DNA of 64,000 bases from Tabrizicola thermarum (lineage in GTDB: Bacteria > Pseudomonadota > Alphaproteobacteria > Rhodobacterales > Rhodobacteraceae): positions 1-64,000 of the forward strand of contig NZ_QMJY01000082.1 in assembly GCF_003574395.1 (NCBI RefSeq), written 5' to 3'. The notes under the pieces are model-generated. The model was not told the DNA's origin. It was given only the letters and a program-made list of their open reading frames with translations, and searched no databases. Below are positions 8,687 to 18,174 of this stretch, in pieces (positions within the stretch are counted from its first letter, which is position 1; the number at the start of each line of letters is the position of its first letter). Made by a program: the position numbers and the translations under genes.

Positions 8687-9817
8687 ATGGCCACGGGCTT
8701 TGGATTCACTGTTGCGGCGACCGACGGCGCGGCCCGGACCGGGGTCATCCGCACGCCTCGGGGCGAGATCCGGACCCCGGCCTTCATGCCGGTGGGGACG
8801 GCCGCGACCGTCAAGGCGATGCTGCCGGAAAGCGTGGCCGCCACGGGCGCCGACATCCTTCTTGGCAACACCTACCATCTGATGCTGCGCCCCACGGCCG
8901 AACGGATCGCGGCGCTGGGCGGTCTGCATCGCTTCATGAACTGGCACAGGCCGATCCTGACCGACAGTGGCGGGTTTCAGGTCATGTCCCTGGGGCCGCT
9001 GCGAAAACTGACCGAGGAAGGGGTGCGCTTCTCGTCCCATCTCGACGGGTCCAGGCACATGCTGACCCCGGAACGCAGCATGGAGATCCAGCGCCTCTTG
9101 GGGTCCGACATCGTGATGTGCTTCGACGAATGCCCGGCGTTGCCTGCGACCGAAGCCGAGGTCGCCCGGGCGATGCGTCTGTCGATGCGCTGGGCGCAGC
9201 GGTCGCGCGACGCCTTCGGCGACCGTCCCGGGCATGCGCTGTTCGGCATCATGCAGGGCGGTGTGACGCGCGAGTTGCGCGAGGAATCGGCCGAGGCGCT
9301 GAAGTCCATCGGTTTCGACGGCTATGCCGTGGGGGGGCTGGCGGTGGGCGAGGGGCAGGAGGCGATGTTCGGTGTCCTCGACTATGCGCCGGGGTTCCTG
9401 CCCGCCGACAAGCCGCGCTATCTGATGGGGGTGGGCAAGCCCGACGACATCGTGGGCGCGGTGGAACGCGGTATCGACATGATGGACTGCGTGCTGCCCT
9501 CGCGGTCGGGACGCACGGGTCAGGCCTGGACGGCCCGGGGCCAGGTGAACCTGCGCAACGCCCGCCACAAGGACGACCCGCGCCCGCTGGAGGACGGCTG
9601 CCAGTGCCCCGCCTGCCGCGGCTATTCGCGCGCCTATCTGCATCATGTGGTCAAGGCGGACGAGATCATCGGGTCGATGCTTCTGACCTGGCACAACCTG
9701 CATTATTATCAGGTCCTGATGCAGGGGTTGCGCAATGCGATCGCGGCGGGGTCTCTGGCCGCGTTCGTGGCCGGCTTTCACGCGCTGCGCGCCGAGGGGG
9801 ATGTCGAGCCGCTTTGA
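8687..9817 (+). CDS. tgt: queuine tRNA-ribosyltransferase (tRNA-guanine transglycosylase)
   Basis: 376-residue cytosolic enzyme that exchanges guanine 34 for preQ1 in GUN-anticodon tRNAs. Seen: DSGGFQ with Asp93, the nucleophile segment MMDCVLPSR with Asp267, and the zinc site C-x-C-x2-C plus a downstream His ([16 protein letters not shown], then the helix with TWHNLHYY). The ATG at 8687 has GAGGGGGA upstream; an in-frame GTG two codons earlier is less likely. Divergent from the efflux operon and followed by lon after 175 nt. Length is normal for the family. Confidence 0.96.
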   Translation: MATGFGFTVAATDGAARTGVIRTPRGEIRTPAFMPVGTAATVKAMLPESVAATGADILLGNTYHLMLRPTAERIAALGGLHRFMNWHRPILTDSGGFQVMSLGPLRKLTEEGVRFSSHLDGSRHMLTPERSMEIQRLLGSDIVMCFDECPALPATEAEVARAMRLSMRWAQRSRDAFGDRPGHALFGIMQGGVTRELREESAEALKSIGFDGYAVGGLAVGEGQEAMFGVLDYAPGFLPADKPRYLMGVGKPDDIVGAVERGIDMMDCVLPSRSGRTGQAWTARGQVNLRNARHKDDPRPLEDGCQCPACRGYSRAYLHHVVKADEIIGSMLLTWHNLHYYQVLMQGLRNAIAAGSLAAFVAGFHALRAEGDVEPL

Positions 9818-9884
9818 AAAGGGCCCTTCATTCCCGCCTTGCACCTCTTCACGCAGAGGTTCATTCTGGCGAACCAAGCGGGAA

Positions 9885-9913
9885 CTTGAAACCCTTCGCC
9901 GGGGACCACAAGT
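9885..9913 (+). promoter_or_regulatory. candidate heat-shock (RpoH) promoter of lon
   Basis: CTTGAAA (9885-9891) matches the sigma-32 -35 box exactly. After 14 nt comes CCACAAGT (9906-9913), a partial match to the CCCCATNT -10 box. It lies about 80 nt before the lon start. Heat-shock control of lon is well known; the assignment here is by pattern only. Confidence 0.4.
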
Positions 9914-9992
9914 TAACGCATCTGACAGGCGGAGCGGGCAGGGTTGCCGATGGTCGGGACCCCGTAGCGCTGCCGCGAGTGAAGGTAGACAC

Positions 9993-12389
9993 ATGAGCAC
10001 CCAAAGCTATCCGGTCCTGCCCCTGCGCGACATCGTGGTGTTTCCCCACATGATCGTGCCCCTGTTCGTGGGCCGCGAGAAATCGGTCCGCGCTCTGGAA
10101 GAGGTAATGCAGGACGACAAGCAGATCCTTCTGTCCTCGCAGAAGGACCCGACTGCGGACGATCCGCAGACCGATGGCATTTTCCGCGTGGGCGTGCTGG
10201 CCAATGTGCTGCAACTCCTGAAATTGCCCGACGGCACCGTGAAGGTGCTGGTCGAGGGCAAGTCGCGCGTGAAGATCACCGGATTTGTCGAGAACCCGGC
10301 CTTCTTCGAAGCCACGGCCGAGATGCTGGTCGAGACCGAGGGCGATCCTACGGCCGTCGAGGCGCTGGTCCGCGCGGTCAGCGAGGAATTCGAGCGGTAT
10401 TCCAAGGTCAAGAAGAACATCCCCGAAGAGGCGGTGGCCGCCGTGTCCGACACGCGCGACCCCGCGCGGCTGGCGGATCTCGTGGCCGGCCATCTGGGCG
10501 TGGATGTCGCGCAGAAACAGGCGATCCTGGAAACGCTGGACATCGCCGAGCGGCTGGAAAAGGTCTACGGCCACATGCAGGGCGAGCTTTCCGTCCTTCA
10601 GGTGGAAAAGAAGATCAAGTCGCGGGTCAAAACCCAGATGGAGAAGACCCAGCGCGAGTACTATCTGAATGAGCAGATGAAGGCCATTCAGCGCGAACTC
10701 GGCGACGGCGAGGACGGCCAGAACGAGATCAACGAACTGGAAGAGCGGATCAAGAAGACCGCCCTGTCCAAGGAGGCCAGGGAAAAGGCCGAGGCCGAGC
10801 TGAAGAAGCTGAAGTCGATGTCGCCGATGTCGGCCGAGGCGACGGTGGTGCGCAACTATCTGGACTGGCTTCTCGGGGTTCCGTGGGGCGTCAAGTCGCG
10901 CACCAAGAAGGACCTTGCTGCCGCGCAGAAGGTGCTGGACGCCGACCACTACGGGCTGGAAAAGGTCAAGGAGCGGATCGTCGAATATCTGGCGGTGCAG
11001 GCGCGCTCGACCAAGCTGAAGGGTCCGATCCTGTGCCTTGTCGGCCCTCCGGGCGTGGGCAAGACCTCGCTGGGCCGGTCGGTCGCCAAGGCCACGGGGC
11101 GCGAGTTCATCCGCATCAGCCTTGGCGGCGTGCGGGATGAAAGCGAAATCCGCGGGCACCGGCGGACCTATATCGGGTCCATGCCGGGCAAGATCATCCA
11201 GTCGCTGAAGAAGGCCAAGACCACCAACCCGCTGATCCTCTTGGATGAGATCGACAAGATGGGCCAGGATTTCCGGGGCGACCCGGCCTCGGCCCTGCTG
11301 GAGGTGCTGGACCCCGAACAGAACAACACCTTCATCGACCACTATCTGGAGGTTGAATACGACCTGTCCAACGTGATGTTCATCACCACGGCGAACTCCT
11401 ACAACATGCCGGGCCCCTTGATGGACCGGATGGAGATCATCCCCCTGGCGGGCTACACCGAGGACGAAAAGCGCGAGATCGCCAGACATCACCTCCTGCC
11501 CAAGCAGATCAAGGCCAACGGTCTGAAGAAGGGCGAATTCAGCATCTCGGACGAGGCGCTGAATCATGTCATCCGCTACTACACCCGCGAGGCGGGCGTG
11601 CGGAACCTGGAGCGCGAGATCGCCAAGCTGGCCCGCAAGGCCGTGACCGACATCCTGAAGGGCAAGACCAAGCGCGTCGAGGTCGATCCCGCGAAGGTCG
11701 AGGAATATCTGGGCGTCCAGCGCTATCGCTATGGCCTGGCCGAGAAGGAGGATCAGGTCGGCGTGGTGACGGGTCTGGCCTGGACCTCTGTCGGCGGCGA
11801 TCTTTTGCAGATCGAGGCGCTGAAGCTGCCGGGCAAGGGCCGGATGAAGACGACCGGGAAACTGGGCGATGTGATGAAGGAATCGATCGACGCGGCGGCA
11901 AGCTATGTCCGCTCGATCGCGCCCCAGATCGGGGTCAAGCCGCCGAAGTTCGACACGATCGACATCCACGTCCACGTCCCCGATGGCGCGACGCCCAAGG
12001 ACGGACCCTCGGCCGGTCTGGCGATGGTGACCTCCATCGTCTCGGTGCTGACCGGCATCCCGGTGCGCAAGGATATCGCCATGACCGGCGAGGTCAGCTT
12101 GCGCGGCAATGCCATGCCGATCGGGGGCCTCAAGGAGAAGCTGCTCGCCGCGCTGCGCGGGGGAATCAAGACCGTCTTCATTCCCGAGGAGAACGCCAAG
12201 GACCTGGCGGAAATCCCCGAGAACGTGAAGCAGGGCCTGAAGATCATCCCCGTCAGCCATGTCCGCGAGGTCCTGGCCCAGGCGCTGGTGCGCCAGCCGG
12301 AGCCCGTGGAATGGGACGAGGCGGCAGAAGAGGCAGCGGCGGCGGCCAAGGCGGCGGCTGCGATGCCGCCCAGTCCGACTGCCCACTGA
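9993..12389 (+). CDS. lon: ATP-dependent protease Lon
   Basis: 798-residue cytoplasmic AAA+ serine protease that degrades damaged and regulatory proteins. The N-terminal substrate domain opens with [23 protein letters not shown]. Walker A GPPGVGKT is at 351-358, Walker B ILLDEIDK follows, and the proteolytic site PKDGPSAG has Ser673 with its Lys partner near 716. The frame is open far upstream, but ATG 9993 has an AAGG site and begins the conserved N-terminus. The C-terminal tail is Ala/Glu-rich. A hairpin terminator follows at 12416. Confidence 0.97.
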   Translation: MSTQSYPVLPLRDIVVFPHMIVPLFVGREKSVRALEEVMQDDKQILLSSQKDPTADDPQTDGIFRVGVLANVLQLLKLPDGTVKVLVEGKSRVKITGFVENPAFFEATAEMLVETEGDPTAVEALVRAVSEEFERYSKVKKNIPEEAVAAVSDTRDPARLADLVAGHLGVDVAQKQAILETLDIAERLEKVYGHMQGELSVLQVEKKIKSRVKTQMEKTQREYYLNEQMKAIQRELGDGEDGQNEINELEERIKKTALSKEAREKAEAELKKLKSMSPMSAEATVVRNYLDWLLGVPWGVKSRTKKDLAAAQKVLDADHYGLEKVKERIVEYLAVQARSTKLKGPILCLVGPPGVGKTSLGRSVAKATGREFIRISLGGVRDESEIRGHRRTYIGSMPGKIIQSLKKAKTTNPLILLDEIDKMGQDFRGDPASALLEVLDPEQNNTFIDHYLEVEYDLSNVMFITTANSYNMPGPLMDRMEIIPLAGYTEDEKREIARHHLLPKQIKANGLKKGEFSISDEALNHVIRYYTREAGVRNLEREIAKLARKAVTDILKGKTKRVEVDPAKVEEYLGVQRYRYGLAEKEDQVGVVTGLAWTSVGGDLLQIEALKLPGKGRMKTTGKLGDVMKESIDAAASYVRSIAPQIGVKPPKFDTIDIHVHVPDGATPKDGPSAGLAMVTSIVSVLTGIPVRKDIAMTGEVSLRGNAMPIGGLKEKLLAALRGGIKTVFIPEENAKDLAEIPENVKQGLKIIPVSHVREVLAQALVRQPEPVEWDEAAEEAAAAAKAAAAMPPSPTAH

Positions 12390-12415
12390 CCCGACCGGCA
12401 CGGAAGGCACCGGTG

Positions 12416-12442
12416 AAGGCGCGCGCGCAAGGGCGCGCCTTT
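12416..12442 (+). terminator. intrinsic terminator after lon
   Basis: Arms AAGGCGCGC (12416-12424) and GCGCGCCTT (12433-12441) pair perfectly over 9 bp and run into TTT. It is 26 nt beyond the lon stop codon. Confidence 0.65.
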
Positions 12443-12531
12443 GCCTTTGGCCAGTCGGGAATTGGCTGGCCCTGACCGGAAGGCCGATCTATCCTCTGTG
12501 TCCGAGCGAAACCGGAAGGATGAACAGGCAA

Positions 12532-12933
12532 ATGGCTCCGCGCATGCCCAAGGACACCGAACAGAAGGCCGCCAAGGCTGCGAAACCCGTCGCCAGACCG
12601 AAAGCGGCGCCCGCCACGGCAAAGCCGGATCTGAAAGTCGTCGCCTCGCCCGCCACACCCGACCCGGCGGTCGGCGTGTTCAAGCTAAGGGACCTGATCG
12701 ACAATGTGGCCACGGCAACCGGCGGCAAGAAGCCCGAAGTCAAAAGAGCGGTCGAAGCCACGCTCGCCGCGCTGGGTGAAGCCCTCGCCACGGGCAAGGC
12801 GCTGACGGTGCCGCCCTTGGGCAAGCTGCGCGTCGTCAAGAACAAGGGTCCGGCGCTGACTCTGAAGCTGCGTCTGGCGGATGGCGCGAAGGCTGCCGGA
12901 TTGGCCCTTGCAGACGACCGAGAGGATGGCTAA
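12532..12933 (+). CDS. HU-like DNA-binding protein with basic N-terminal tail
   Basis: About 133 residues. The C-terminal 85 residues (FKLRDLIDNVATATGGKKPEVKRAVEATLAALGEAL and onwards, with the beta-arm region LTVPPLGKLRVVKNKGP) follow the HU/IHF pattern. The first 45 or so residues are Lys/Ala/Pro-rich and disordered-looking, recalling histone H1-like tails. ATGs at 12520, 12532 and 12544 are possible; the GGAAGGA at 12514-12520 suits 12532 best. Likely a nucleoid-associated protein. It sits between lon and two valine tRNAs. Specific role not known. Confidence 0.75.
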   Translation: MAPRMPKDTEQKAAKAAKPVARPKAAPATAKPDLKVVASPATPDPAVGVFKLRDLIDNVATATGGKKPEVKRAVEATLAALGEALATGKALTVPPLGKLRVVKNKGPALTLKLRLADGAKAAGLALADDREDG

Positions 12934-12956
12934 AAGCCCCGTGACGAACAGGTTTC

Positions 12957-13031
12957 GGGCGATTAGCTCAGCGGTAGAGCGCTTCGTTCACATCGAAGAT
13001 GTCAGCGGTTCAAATCCGTTATCGCCCACCA
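12957..13031 (+). tRNA. tRNA-Val (anticodon CAC)
   Basis: Full cloverleaf: acceptor GGGCGAT/ATCGCCC, D arm GCTC/GAGC, anticodon stem CTTCG/CGAAG with loop TTCACAT (anticodon CAC, reading GUG), T stem AGCGG/CCGTT with loop TTCAAAT, discriminator A and encoded CCA (13029-13031). Confidence 0.95.
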
Positions 13032-13039
13032 TTTCCTGC

Positions 13040-13067
13040 AAGGCGCGCCCCACCCGGCGCGCCTTTT
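13040..13067 (+). terminator. intrinsic terminator after the first tRNA-Val
   Basis: Perfect 10-bp arms AAGGCGCGCC (13040-13049) and GGCGCGCCTT (13056-13065) around a CCACCC loop, followed by TT. It separates the two valine tRNA genes. Confidence 0.75.
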
Positions 13068-13120
13068 GCTTGGCCGAGGGGCTTGTCACGCCGGACCCCG
13101 CGCGGTAGGCACCGGGGCGG

Positions 13121-13196
13121 GGGCGGTTAGCTCAGTTGGTAGAGCGTCTCGTTTACACCGAGAATGTCGGGGGTTCGAGTCCCTCACCGCCCACCA
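13121..13196 (+). tRNA. tRNA-Val (anticodon TAC)
   Basis: Cloverleaf with acceptor GGGCGGT/ACCGCCC, D arm GCTC/GAGC, anticodon stem TCTCG/CGAGA with loop TTTACAC (anticodon TAC), T arm GGGGG/CCCTC with loop TTCGAGT, and encoded CCA (13194-13196). With the CAC isoacceptor just upstream it covers GUA/GUG and, by wobble, other valine codons. No integrase or displaced tRNA end is seen nearby. Confidence 0.95.
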
Positions 13197-13322
13197 TTTT
13201 CGCATCACTTCAACGGCATCGTGACGGAAATTCGTCGCTGCGGCGTTAGATCAGACGGCAGCTGCCTTGCCGCTGTGCTAGCCTTGCGGACGCGGCAGGG
13301 GGGTCTTGGACGGGAGAACGGC

Positions 13323-14609
13323 TTGGCAGATGGTGGCGCAACGTCCGGGGCGGTCACGAAACCCGATCCGGCAGACGAGATGAAGCGCATCCTTGCGCGC
13401 AAGCGGCCGCGCCGTCGCTGGGTCTGGCTCCTGTCGATCATGGTGCTGCTGGCCGGGCTTGGTGCCTGGGTCTGGTTCGCTTGGGTGAGGCCCGCGGGGA
13501 CGGTCCGCTACGAGACGGTCGAAGTGACGCGCGGCGACGTCGTGGTGACGGTGACGGCGACCGGATCGGTGCAGCCGACCACGCAGGTCGACGTCTCGTC
13601 GGAACTGTCGGGCGCTTTGGCCGAAGTTGCGGTCGACTTCAACGACCGGGTCGAGGTGGGGCAGGTGCTGGCCCGCCTGGATGACACCAAGCTGAACGAT
13701 GTCCTCCAGACCAGTCGCGCCCAGTTGCAGGCCGCCGAGGCCAGCCTGAAACAGGCCGAAGCCGCCGCGCGCGAGGCCGAGGCCAACTACGAGTCGCAGG
13801 CCGAACTCGACAAGCGCGGGCAAAGCACCCGGTTGAAGATGATCGCCTCCGAGGTCGCCCGCGACCGGGCCCGGGCAATGGTCGATGGCGCCATGGCCGA
13901 GGTCGCTCTGGCCAGGGCCCGCGTCTCCGAGGCCGAGAACGAGTTGAAGAAGGCCACGATCCGTTCGCCCATCTCCGGTGTCGTGCTGAACCGCGCTGCC
14001 GAACCCGGCCAGATCGTCGCCGCCTCGCTGAATGCGCCGGTCCTCTTCACTCTGGCCGAGGATCTGGACCGGATGGAACTGCGCGTTGACGTGGACGAGG
14101 CCGATATCGGGCGTGTGGCGGTGGGAAACACGGCGCAATTCACCGTCGACGCCTTCCCCGACCGCAGCTTTCCCGCCACGATCACCACGGTCCGCTACGC
14201 CCCTGAAACCACCGATGGCGTCGTCACCTACAAGGCGATCCTGTCGGTGGACAACAGCGACGGCCTGCTCCGTCCCGGCATGACCGCAACGGCAACCATC
14301 GCGGTGACGGTGCAAAAGGATGCCCTTCGCGTCCCGAACGCCGCCCTGCGCTATGCTCCGCCGCAACAGGCCGAAGAGGACGGTGGCTCCGGTGGGCAGG
14401 GCCTGCTGGGAATGATCATGCCCAGACGATCATCGCCACCGCTGACCCTGGGCACCTCGACCACCCAGTCGGTCTGGGTGCTGCGCAACGACGTCCCGAC
14501 CGAAGTGCCGGTGCAGCCCCTGGACACCGACGGCCGACTGACCGCGATCACCGCCGAAGGGCTGGCCGAGGGCGACAGGGTGATCGTCGACCAGCGCACG
14601 GTGAACTGA
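13323..14609 (+). CDS. MacA-like periplasmic adaptor of an ABC exporter
   Basis: About 428 residues if the TTG at 13323 is used (GGGAG 6 nt upstream); the first in-frame ATG is 13380. The frame is open from 13164, but that lies inside the tRNA. A basic N-terminus (ARKRPRRR) leads to one membrane helix (WVWLLSIMVLLAGLGAWVWFAWV), then the barrel-sandwich (VTVTATGSVQP), an Ala/Glu-rich helical hairpin, the second lipoyl half (IRSPISGVVLNRAAEPGQIV) and beta barrel. First gene of a three-gene operon with a MacB-type ATPase and permease encoded separately. Substrate unknown (macrolide, peptide or lipoprotein are the known classes). Confidence 0.85.
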   Translation: MADGGATSGAVTKPDPADEMKRILARKRPRRRWVWLLSIMVLLAGLGAWVWFAWVRPAGTVRYETVEVTRGDVVVTVTATGSVQPTTQVDVSSELSGALAEVAVDFNDRVEVGQVLARLDDTKLNDVLQTSRAQLQAAEASLKQAEAAAREAEANYESQAELDKRGQSTRLKMIASEVARDRARAMVDGAMAEVALARARVSEAENELKKATIRSPISGVVLNRAAEPGQIVAASLNAPVLFTLAEDLDRMELRVDVDEADIGRVAVGNTAQFTVDAFPDRSFPATITTVRYAPETTDGVVTYKAILSVDNSDGLLRPGMTATATIAVTVQKDALRVPNAALRYAPPQQAEEDGGSGGQGLLGMIMPRRSSPPLTLGTSTTQSVWVLRNDVPTEVPVQPLDTDGRLTAITAEGLAEGDRVIVDQRTVN

Positions 14610-14610
14610 C

Positions 14611-15339
14611 ATGGTTGCGACCCCGGGTCCGTCCAGGCCGCCGTTGATCGAGCTTTCGGACGTCAGCCGCACCTATGGGTCCGGCGAAACCGAGGTCCGC
14701 GCCCTGGATCATACCGACCTCATCATCCGACAGGGCGAGTTCGTCGCCGTCATGGGGCCATCCGGGTCGGGGAAATCCACCACGATGAACATCATCGGAC
14801 TGCTCGACCGCCCGACCTCTGGCCGCTACCTGTTCAACGGGGTCGAAGTGCAGGACCTTGACCGGGACCGCCGCGCGCTGCTGCGTCGCCATTTCCTGGG
14901 CTTCGTGTTCCAGGGCTTCAACCTCTTGCCCCGGACTTCGGCGCTGGAGAACGTCGAACTGCCGCTGATCTACAAGGGGATGCCCCGCGCCGAACGGATC
15001 GAGCGCGCGCGCGCAGCCTTGCACAAGGTGGGTCTCGACGGGCGCGAAGGCCACGACGCCTCGCAACTGTCCGGCGGCCAGCAGCAGCGCGTCGCCATCG
15101 CCCGCGCCCTGGTGGGGGAACCGATGGTCATCCTTGCGGATGAGCCGACCGGCAACCTCGACAGCCACCGCAGCCACGAAATCATGCGCCTTCTGCAACA
15201 GCTGAACCGCGAGGACGGGATCACCATCGTCATGGTCACCCATGAAGACGATATCGCGGCCTATGCCCGGCGGCTGGTCAGCTTTGCCGATGGCCGTATC
15301 CGCGCCGATGCGCCGGTGCCCGAGCGGACCCCGGCATGA
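14611..15339 (+). CDS. MacB/LolD-type ABC transporter ATPase
   Basis: 242 residues with Walker [10 protein letters not shown]-loop [22 protein letters not shown] (typical of the MacB/LolD group), signature LSGGQQQR, Walker [13 protein letters not shown] and the switch His in MVTHED. Begins 1 nt after the adaptor stop and overlaps the permease start by 4 nt (ATGA), so the three genes are translationally coupled. Confidence 0.92.
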   Translation: MVATPGPSRPPLIELSDVSRTYGSGETEVRALDHTDLIIRQGEFVAVMGPSGSGKSTTMNIIGLLDRPTSGRYLFNGVEVQDLDRDRRALLRRHFLGFVFQGFNLLPRTSALENVELPLIYKGMPRAERIERARAALHKVGLDGREGHDASQLSGGQQQRVAIARALVGEPMVILADEPTGNLDSHRSHEIMRLLQQLNREDGITIVMVTHEDDIAAYARRLVSFADGRIRADAPVPERTPA

Positions 15340-16547
15340 TCTGGGAAACCGTCCGCCTGGCCCTTCTGGCGCTGCGCCGCAACAAGCTGCGTTCGGCGTT
15401 GACCATGCTGGGGATCGTGATCGGCGTGGCGGCGGTGATCGCCATGGTCACGGTGGGGCAGGGCTCGTCGCGCTCGGTCGCGGCCAGCGTCGAAAGCCTT
15501 GGCACAAATGTCCTGTCCCTTCGACCAGGAAGCCGCGGGATGGGACCAGGGCCCGTCAGCACGCAATCCGCCCGTCCGTTCTCGCTGCGCGACGCCGAGG
15601 CTCTGGGCGAACTGTCCGTCGTCAAGGCGGTCTCGCCCACGGTCTCGTCGACCCAGACTGTCGTGGCGGGCAACGGGAACCTGACCACCAGCATCACCGG
15701 CGCGACCTCCGGCTATCTTGAGGTCGGGGGGTGGACCGTCTGGCACGGGCGGGGGTTCAACTCGGCCGAGGACCGGTCGGGCGCGTCGGTCTGCATCATC
15801 GGCGCGACCGTTCACAAGACGCTCTTCGGCACCGCAGACCCCCTGGGCCAGCAGCTGCGCGTCGGCAAGGTCAGTTGCGAGGTGATCGGCCTGCTTCAGG
15901 CCAAGGGGGCCGGGACCTTCGGGCAGGATCAGGACGAACTTGTGCTGATGCCGATCCGCACGGTCCAGCGGCGGCTGCTGGGCAACGACAACGTCACCTC
16001 GATTTCGGTCGCCCTGGCCCCGGAGGTCTCCTCGCAACGCGGCGCGCGCGAGATCGAGGCCCTGATGCGGGATCGCCGCCGGATTTCCGGCAATCAGGCG
16101 AACGATTTCTCCATCACCGATCGCGCCCAGATTGCCGAGGTCCTGTCCGGCATCAACTCGGTCCTGACCGGAATGCTGTCCTCGGTGGCTGCGGTCAGCC
16201 TTCTGGTCGGCGGCATCGGGATCATGAACATCATGCTGGTGTCGGTGACCGAACGCACGCGCGAGATCGGCATCCGGCTGGCGGTCGGGGCGGAAAGCCG
16301 TCAGGTTCTCACCCAGTTCCTGGTCGAGGCCGTGGTCCTGTCGCTGGTGGGGGGCATCATCGGGGTGATCGTCGGGCTGGCACTGGCCTTCGGGGCCTCG
16401 CTGTTCATGGCGATCCCCTTCGCGCCGCAGCTGGTGATCGTCCTGCTGGCCTTCGGCTTTTCGGCGCTGATCGGGGTGATCTTCGGCTTTTTCCCGGCCC
16501 GCAAGGCCGCAAGGCTGGACCCGATCGACGCCCTTCGCCACGAATAG
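15336..16547 (+). CDS. MacB-type ABC transporter permease (FtsX domain)
   Basis: 403 residues: an N-terminal membrane helix (LALRRNKLRSALTMLGIVIGVAAVIAM), a large periplasmic MacB core domain, then three C-terminal helices of the FtsX fold with the segment VGGIGIMNIMLVSVTERTREIGIRLAVGA. Works with the preceding ATPase as a mechanotransmission-type exporter and with the adaptor gene. In E. coli MacB the ATPase and permease are fused; here they are separate genes. Convergent with the kinase gene after 21 nt. Confidence 0.9.
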   Translation: MIWETVRLALLALRRNKLRSALTMLGIVIGVAAVIAMVTVGQGSSRSVAASVESLGTNVLSLRPGSRGMGPGPVSTQSARPFSLRDAEALGELSVVKAVSPTVSSTQTVVAGNGNLTTSITGATSGYLEVGGWTVWHGRGFNSAEDRSGASVCIIGATVHKTLFGTADPLGQQLRVGKVSCEVIGLLQAKGAGTFGQDQDELVLMPIRTVQRRLLGNDNVTSISVALAPEVSSQRGAREIEALMRDRRRISGNQANDFSITDRAQIAEVLSGINSVLTGMLSSVAAVSLLVGGIGIMNIMLVSVTERTREIGIRLAVGAESRQVLTQFLVEAVVLSLVGGIIGVIVGLALAFGASLFMAIPFAPQLVIVLLAFGFSALIGVIFGFFPARKAARLDPIDALRHE

Positions 16548-16568
16548 CCCCGGCGTTGCGCCAGCGTG

Positions 16569-17687
16569 CTACCGCTTCAGGATCCGCAGCGCGACCAGGG
16601 CCTCCACGACAAGGGACTTGGCACCCCTCTTGCCCGTCTGGTCCGCACCGCCCGCCGGTGACGAAGCCGCAGGCGCGGGCCTGGTCCTTTGCGGCGGCGG
16701 CGCGACCAGGCTTTCCGGCAGCGGCCCGCCTTCCTCGCCGATCCGGATCCAGTCAAGCCAGTCGCCCGCCGACTGGATACGGTCGCGCGGCATCACCCGC
16801 ACCGCCTTGTCGATGGCCTCGAGGAACCCGGGCGGGTAGCCGTCAAAGCGGCCGGCCAGAGGTTCGTATGGATCAGGCTCACCCTCGGCCACCCGTGCAA
16901 GTCGGCGCTGGCTTTCCGGCGGGGACTTGCCCGAGATGACATGGTGGAAGGTCGCGCCAAGCGAGTAAAGATCGCTGGCCGGGCTTTGTTCGGCCCCGGT
17001 CAGGTAGAATTCCTGCGGCGAATAGCCTTCCTTGATGACCCGCCGACCGGTCAGCACGCGGGTCGCGCGGACCACCTGCTCGCTGGCGGCGCCGAAGTCG
17101 ATCAGGATCGGGTTGCCGGTCTTGTCGACCAGGATGTTGTCGGGGCTGATGTCGCGGTGCAGGATGCCAGCCTGGTGGATGAAGTCCACCGCGCTCAGCA
17201 TCTTCTTCAGCATCGCGACCACCTGATCGGGGGTGAAGGCCTGATCGGTGGAATTCAGGATGTCATGCAGGTCACGCCCGTCGATGAAGTCGATCGCCAT
17301 GTAGGCGGTGTCGTTGTCCTCGAAGACCTGATGCACGCCGACGATGTTGGGGTGCACGAGGCGTGCCAGGCTTTTCGCTTCGGCCACGAAACTTTCGACG
17401 AAGCTGCGATAGTCATTGTGATGCTTGCGTGAGCGGGCGCGGACGAGGCTGGTGCTGCGCCGGCAGAGTGCGTTCGGAAAGCATTCCTTGATGACCACCG
17501 TCCGGTCGAGGTTGTCCTTGGCGAGATAGGTGATGCCGAACCCGCCGCTGTTCAGGAATCCGACGATCGTATAGTGCCCGCCCAGAAGCTGGGTCCCCGG
17601 CTTCAGGTCATCCGCGAAGGATTCGGGGTCCACCCGGCCCAACTCGCTTTCGAGCTGATTGCTGATCTGCGTCGGGCCTTGCGTCAC
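16569..17687 (-). CDS. Hanks-type serine/threonine protein kinase
   Basis: 372 residues. Kinase domain about 35-320: glycine loop NSGGFGITYLAKD, ATP-anchoring Lys67 in VVIKECFP, alpha-C Glu103, catalytic loop HRDISPDNIL with Asp179, and metal Asp197 in DFG. In the catalytic loop Ser replaces the usual Lys two residues after Asp179. A Pro/Ala-rich tail follows, with no clear membrane helix or sensor domain. Start codon is GTG with AGGTG upstream. No phosphatase or FHA gene is adjacent. The signal and targets are unknown; the neighbouring MacAB-type exporter is convergent, so a link is not implied. Confidence 0.85.
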   Translation of the reverse strand: MTQGPTQISNQLESELGRVDPESFADDLKPGTQLLGGHYTIVGFLNSGGFGITYLAKDNLDRTVVIKECFPNALCRRSTSLVRARSRKHHNDYRSFVESFVAEAKSLARLVHPNIVGVHQVFEDNDTAYMAIDFIDGRDLHDILNSTDQAFTPDQVVAMLKKMLSAVDFIHQAGILHRDISPDNILVDKTGNPILIDFGAASEQVVRATRVLTGRRVIKEGYSPQEFYLTGAEQSPASDLYSLGATFHHVISGKSPPESQRRLARVAEGEPDPYEPLAGRFDGYPPGFLEAIDKAVRVMPRDRIQSAGDWLDWIRIGEEGGPLPESLVAPPPQRTRPAPAASSPAGGADQTGKRGAKSLVVEALVALRILKR

Positions 17688-18174
17688 ATCTACACCTGTC
17701 TGTCAGGTCGTTCACCAGATAAACACCGTGACAAGTGAACTGCCGCGTCGCGCCATATTCGCCTGTCGTCTCTTGCACGAAGGCAAATTCGCTGCGGCCC
17801 AGCTCCGCAACGACTGCATTTCGTCAGGACATAGTAGCCGCGCTGCCTGATCTGACGCAAATATCTGCAACCCGTGGGAAAAACGGCGGATCGACGCGCG
17901 CATCCTTTCCCGCGCCGCCTTATGGAACATCAATCAGAGCGCACGCCCGTAAATATTTGATTTACATGGAGTTTTGCATCAGGGATCGCTTGCGCGCGAA
18001 GATCTTTGCATTTTGCACAGTGTGGCAATTTCAGCAGTAATCCCAGTAGGATGCGCCGTTGTCTTGCCAAAATCCGACAGGACTTTCAACCCATGCGGGC
18101 AAATCTTTCGGTTTCAACCACTGAAAATTGCAAAGCCCTGAAGGCCCTATTACCGGGTCGCTGATTCGAAATCC
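17688..18174 (-). other. 487-bp intergenic gap of lower GC
   Basis: Gap between the kinase start and the 3' end of the CRTAC1-like gene. It has visibly more A/T than its neighbours, for example the stretches near 17948-17970 and 18000-18020. It must hold the kinase promoter; near the kinase start there is a small dyad, ACCTG/CAGGT at 17693-17707. No convincing gene, tRNA or terminator is visible. The open frames here lack the codon bias of this genome. Confidence 0.5.

Noticed and set aside
12957-13196. Tandem valine tRNAs as a possible integration site
   Set aside because: Both tRNAs are complete and no integrase, direct-repeat tRNA end or foreign genes follow.
13164-13322. N-terminal extension of the MacA-like adaptor
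   Set aside because: It would begin inside the tRNA-Val gene and precede a good ribosome binding site; the extension is not real.
13323-17687. MacAB-type exporter and kinase as one regulated system
   Set aside because: The kinase is convergent with the exporter operon, with no shared promoter or overlap to support a link.
17735-18040. Open frame of 101 codons in the gap upstream of the kinase
   Set aside because: No codon bias of this genome, no ribosome binding site and no recognisable protein pattern.
17990-18045. Possible sigma-54 promoter near the kinase
   Set aside because: GG and GC elements are spaced 8 rather than 10 nt apart, and the surrounding bases do not match.
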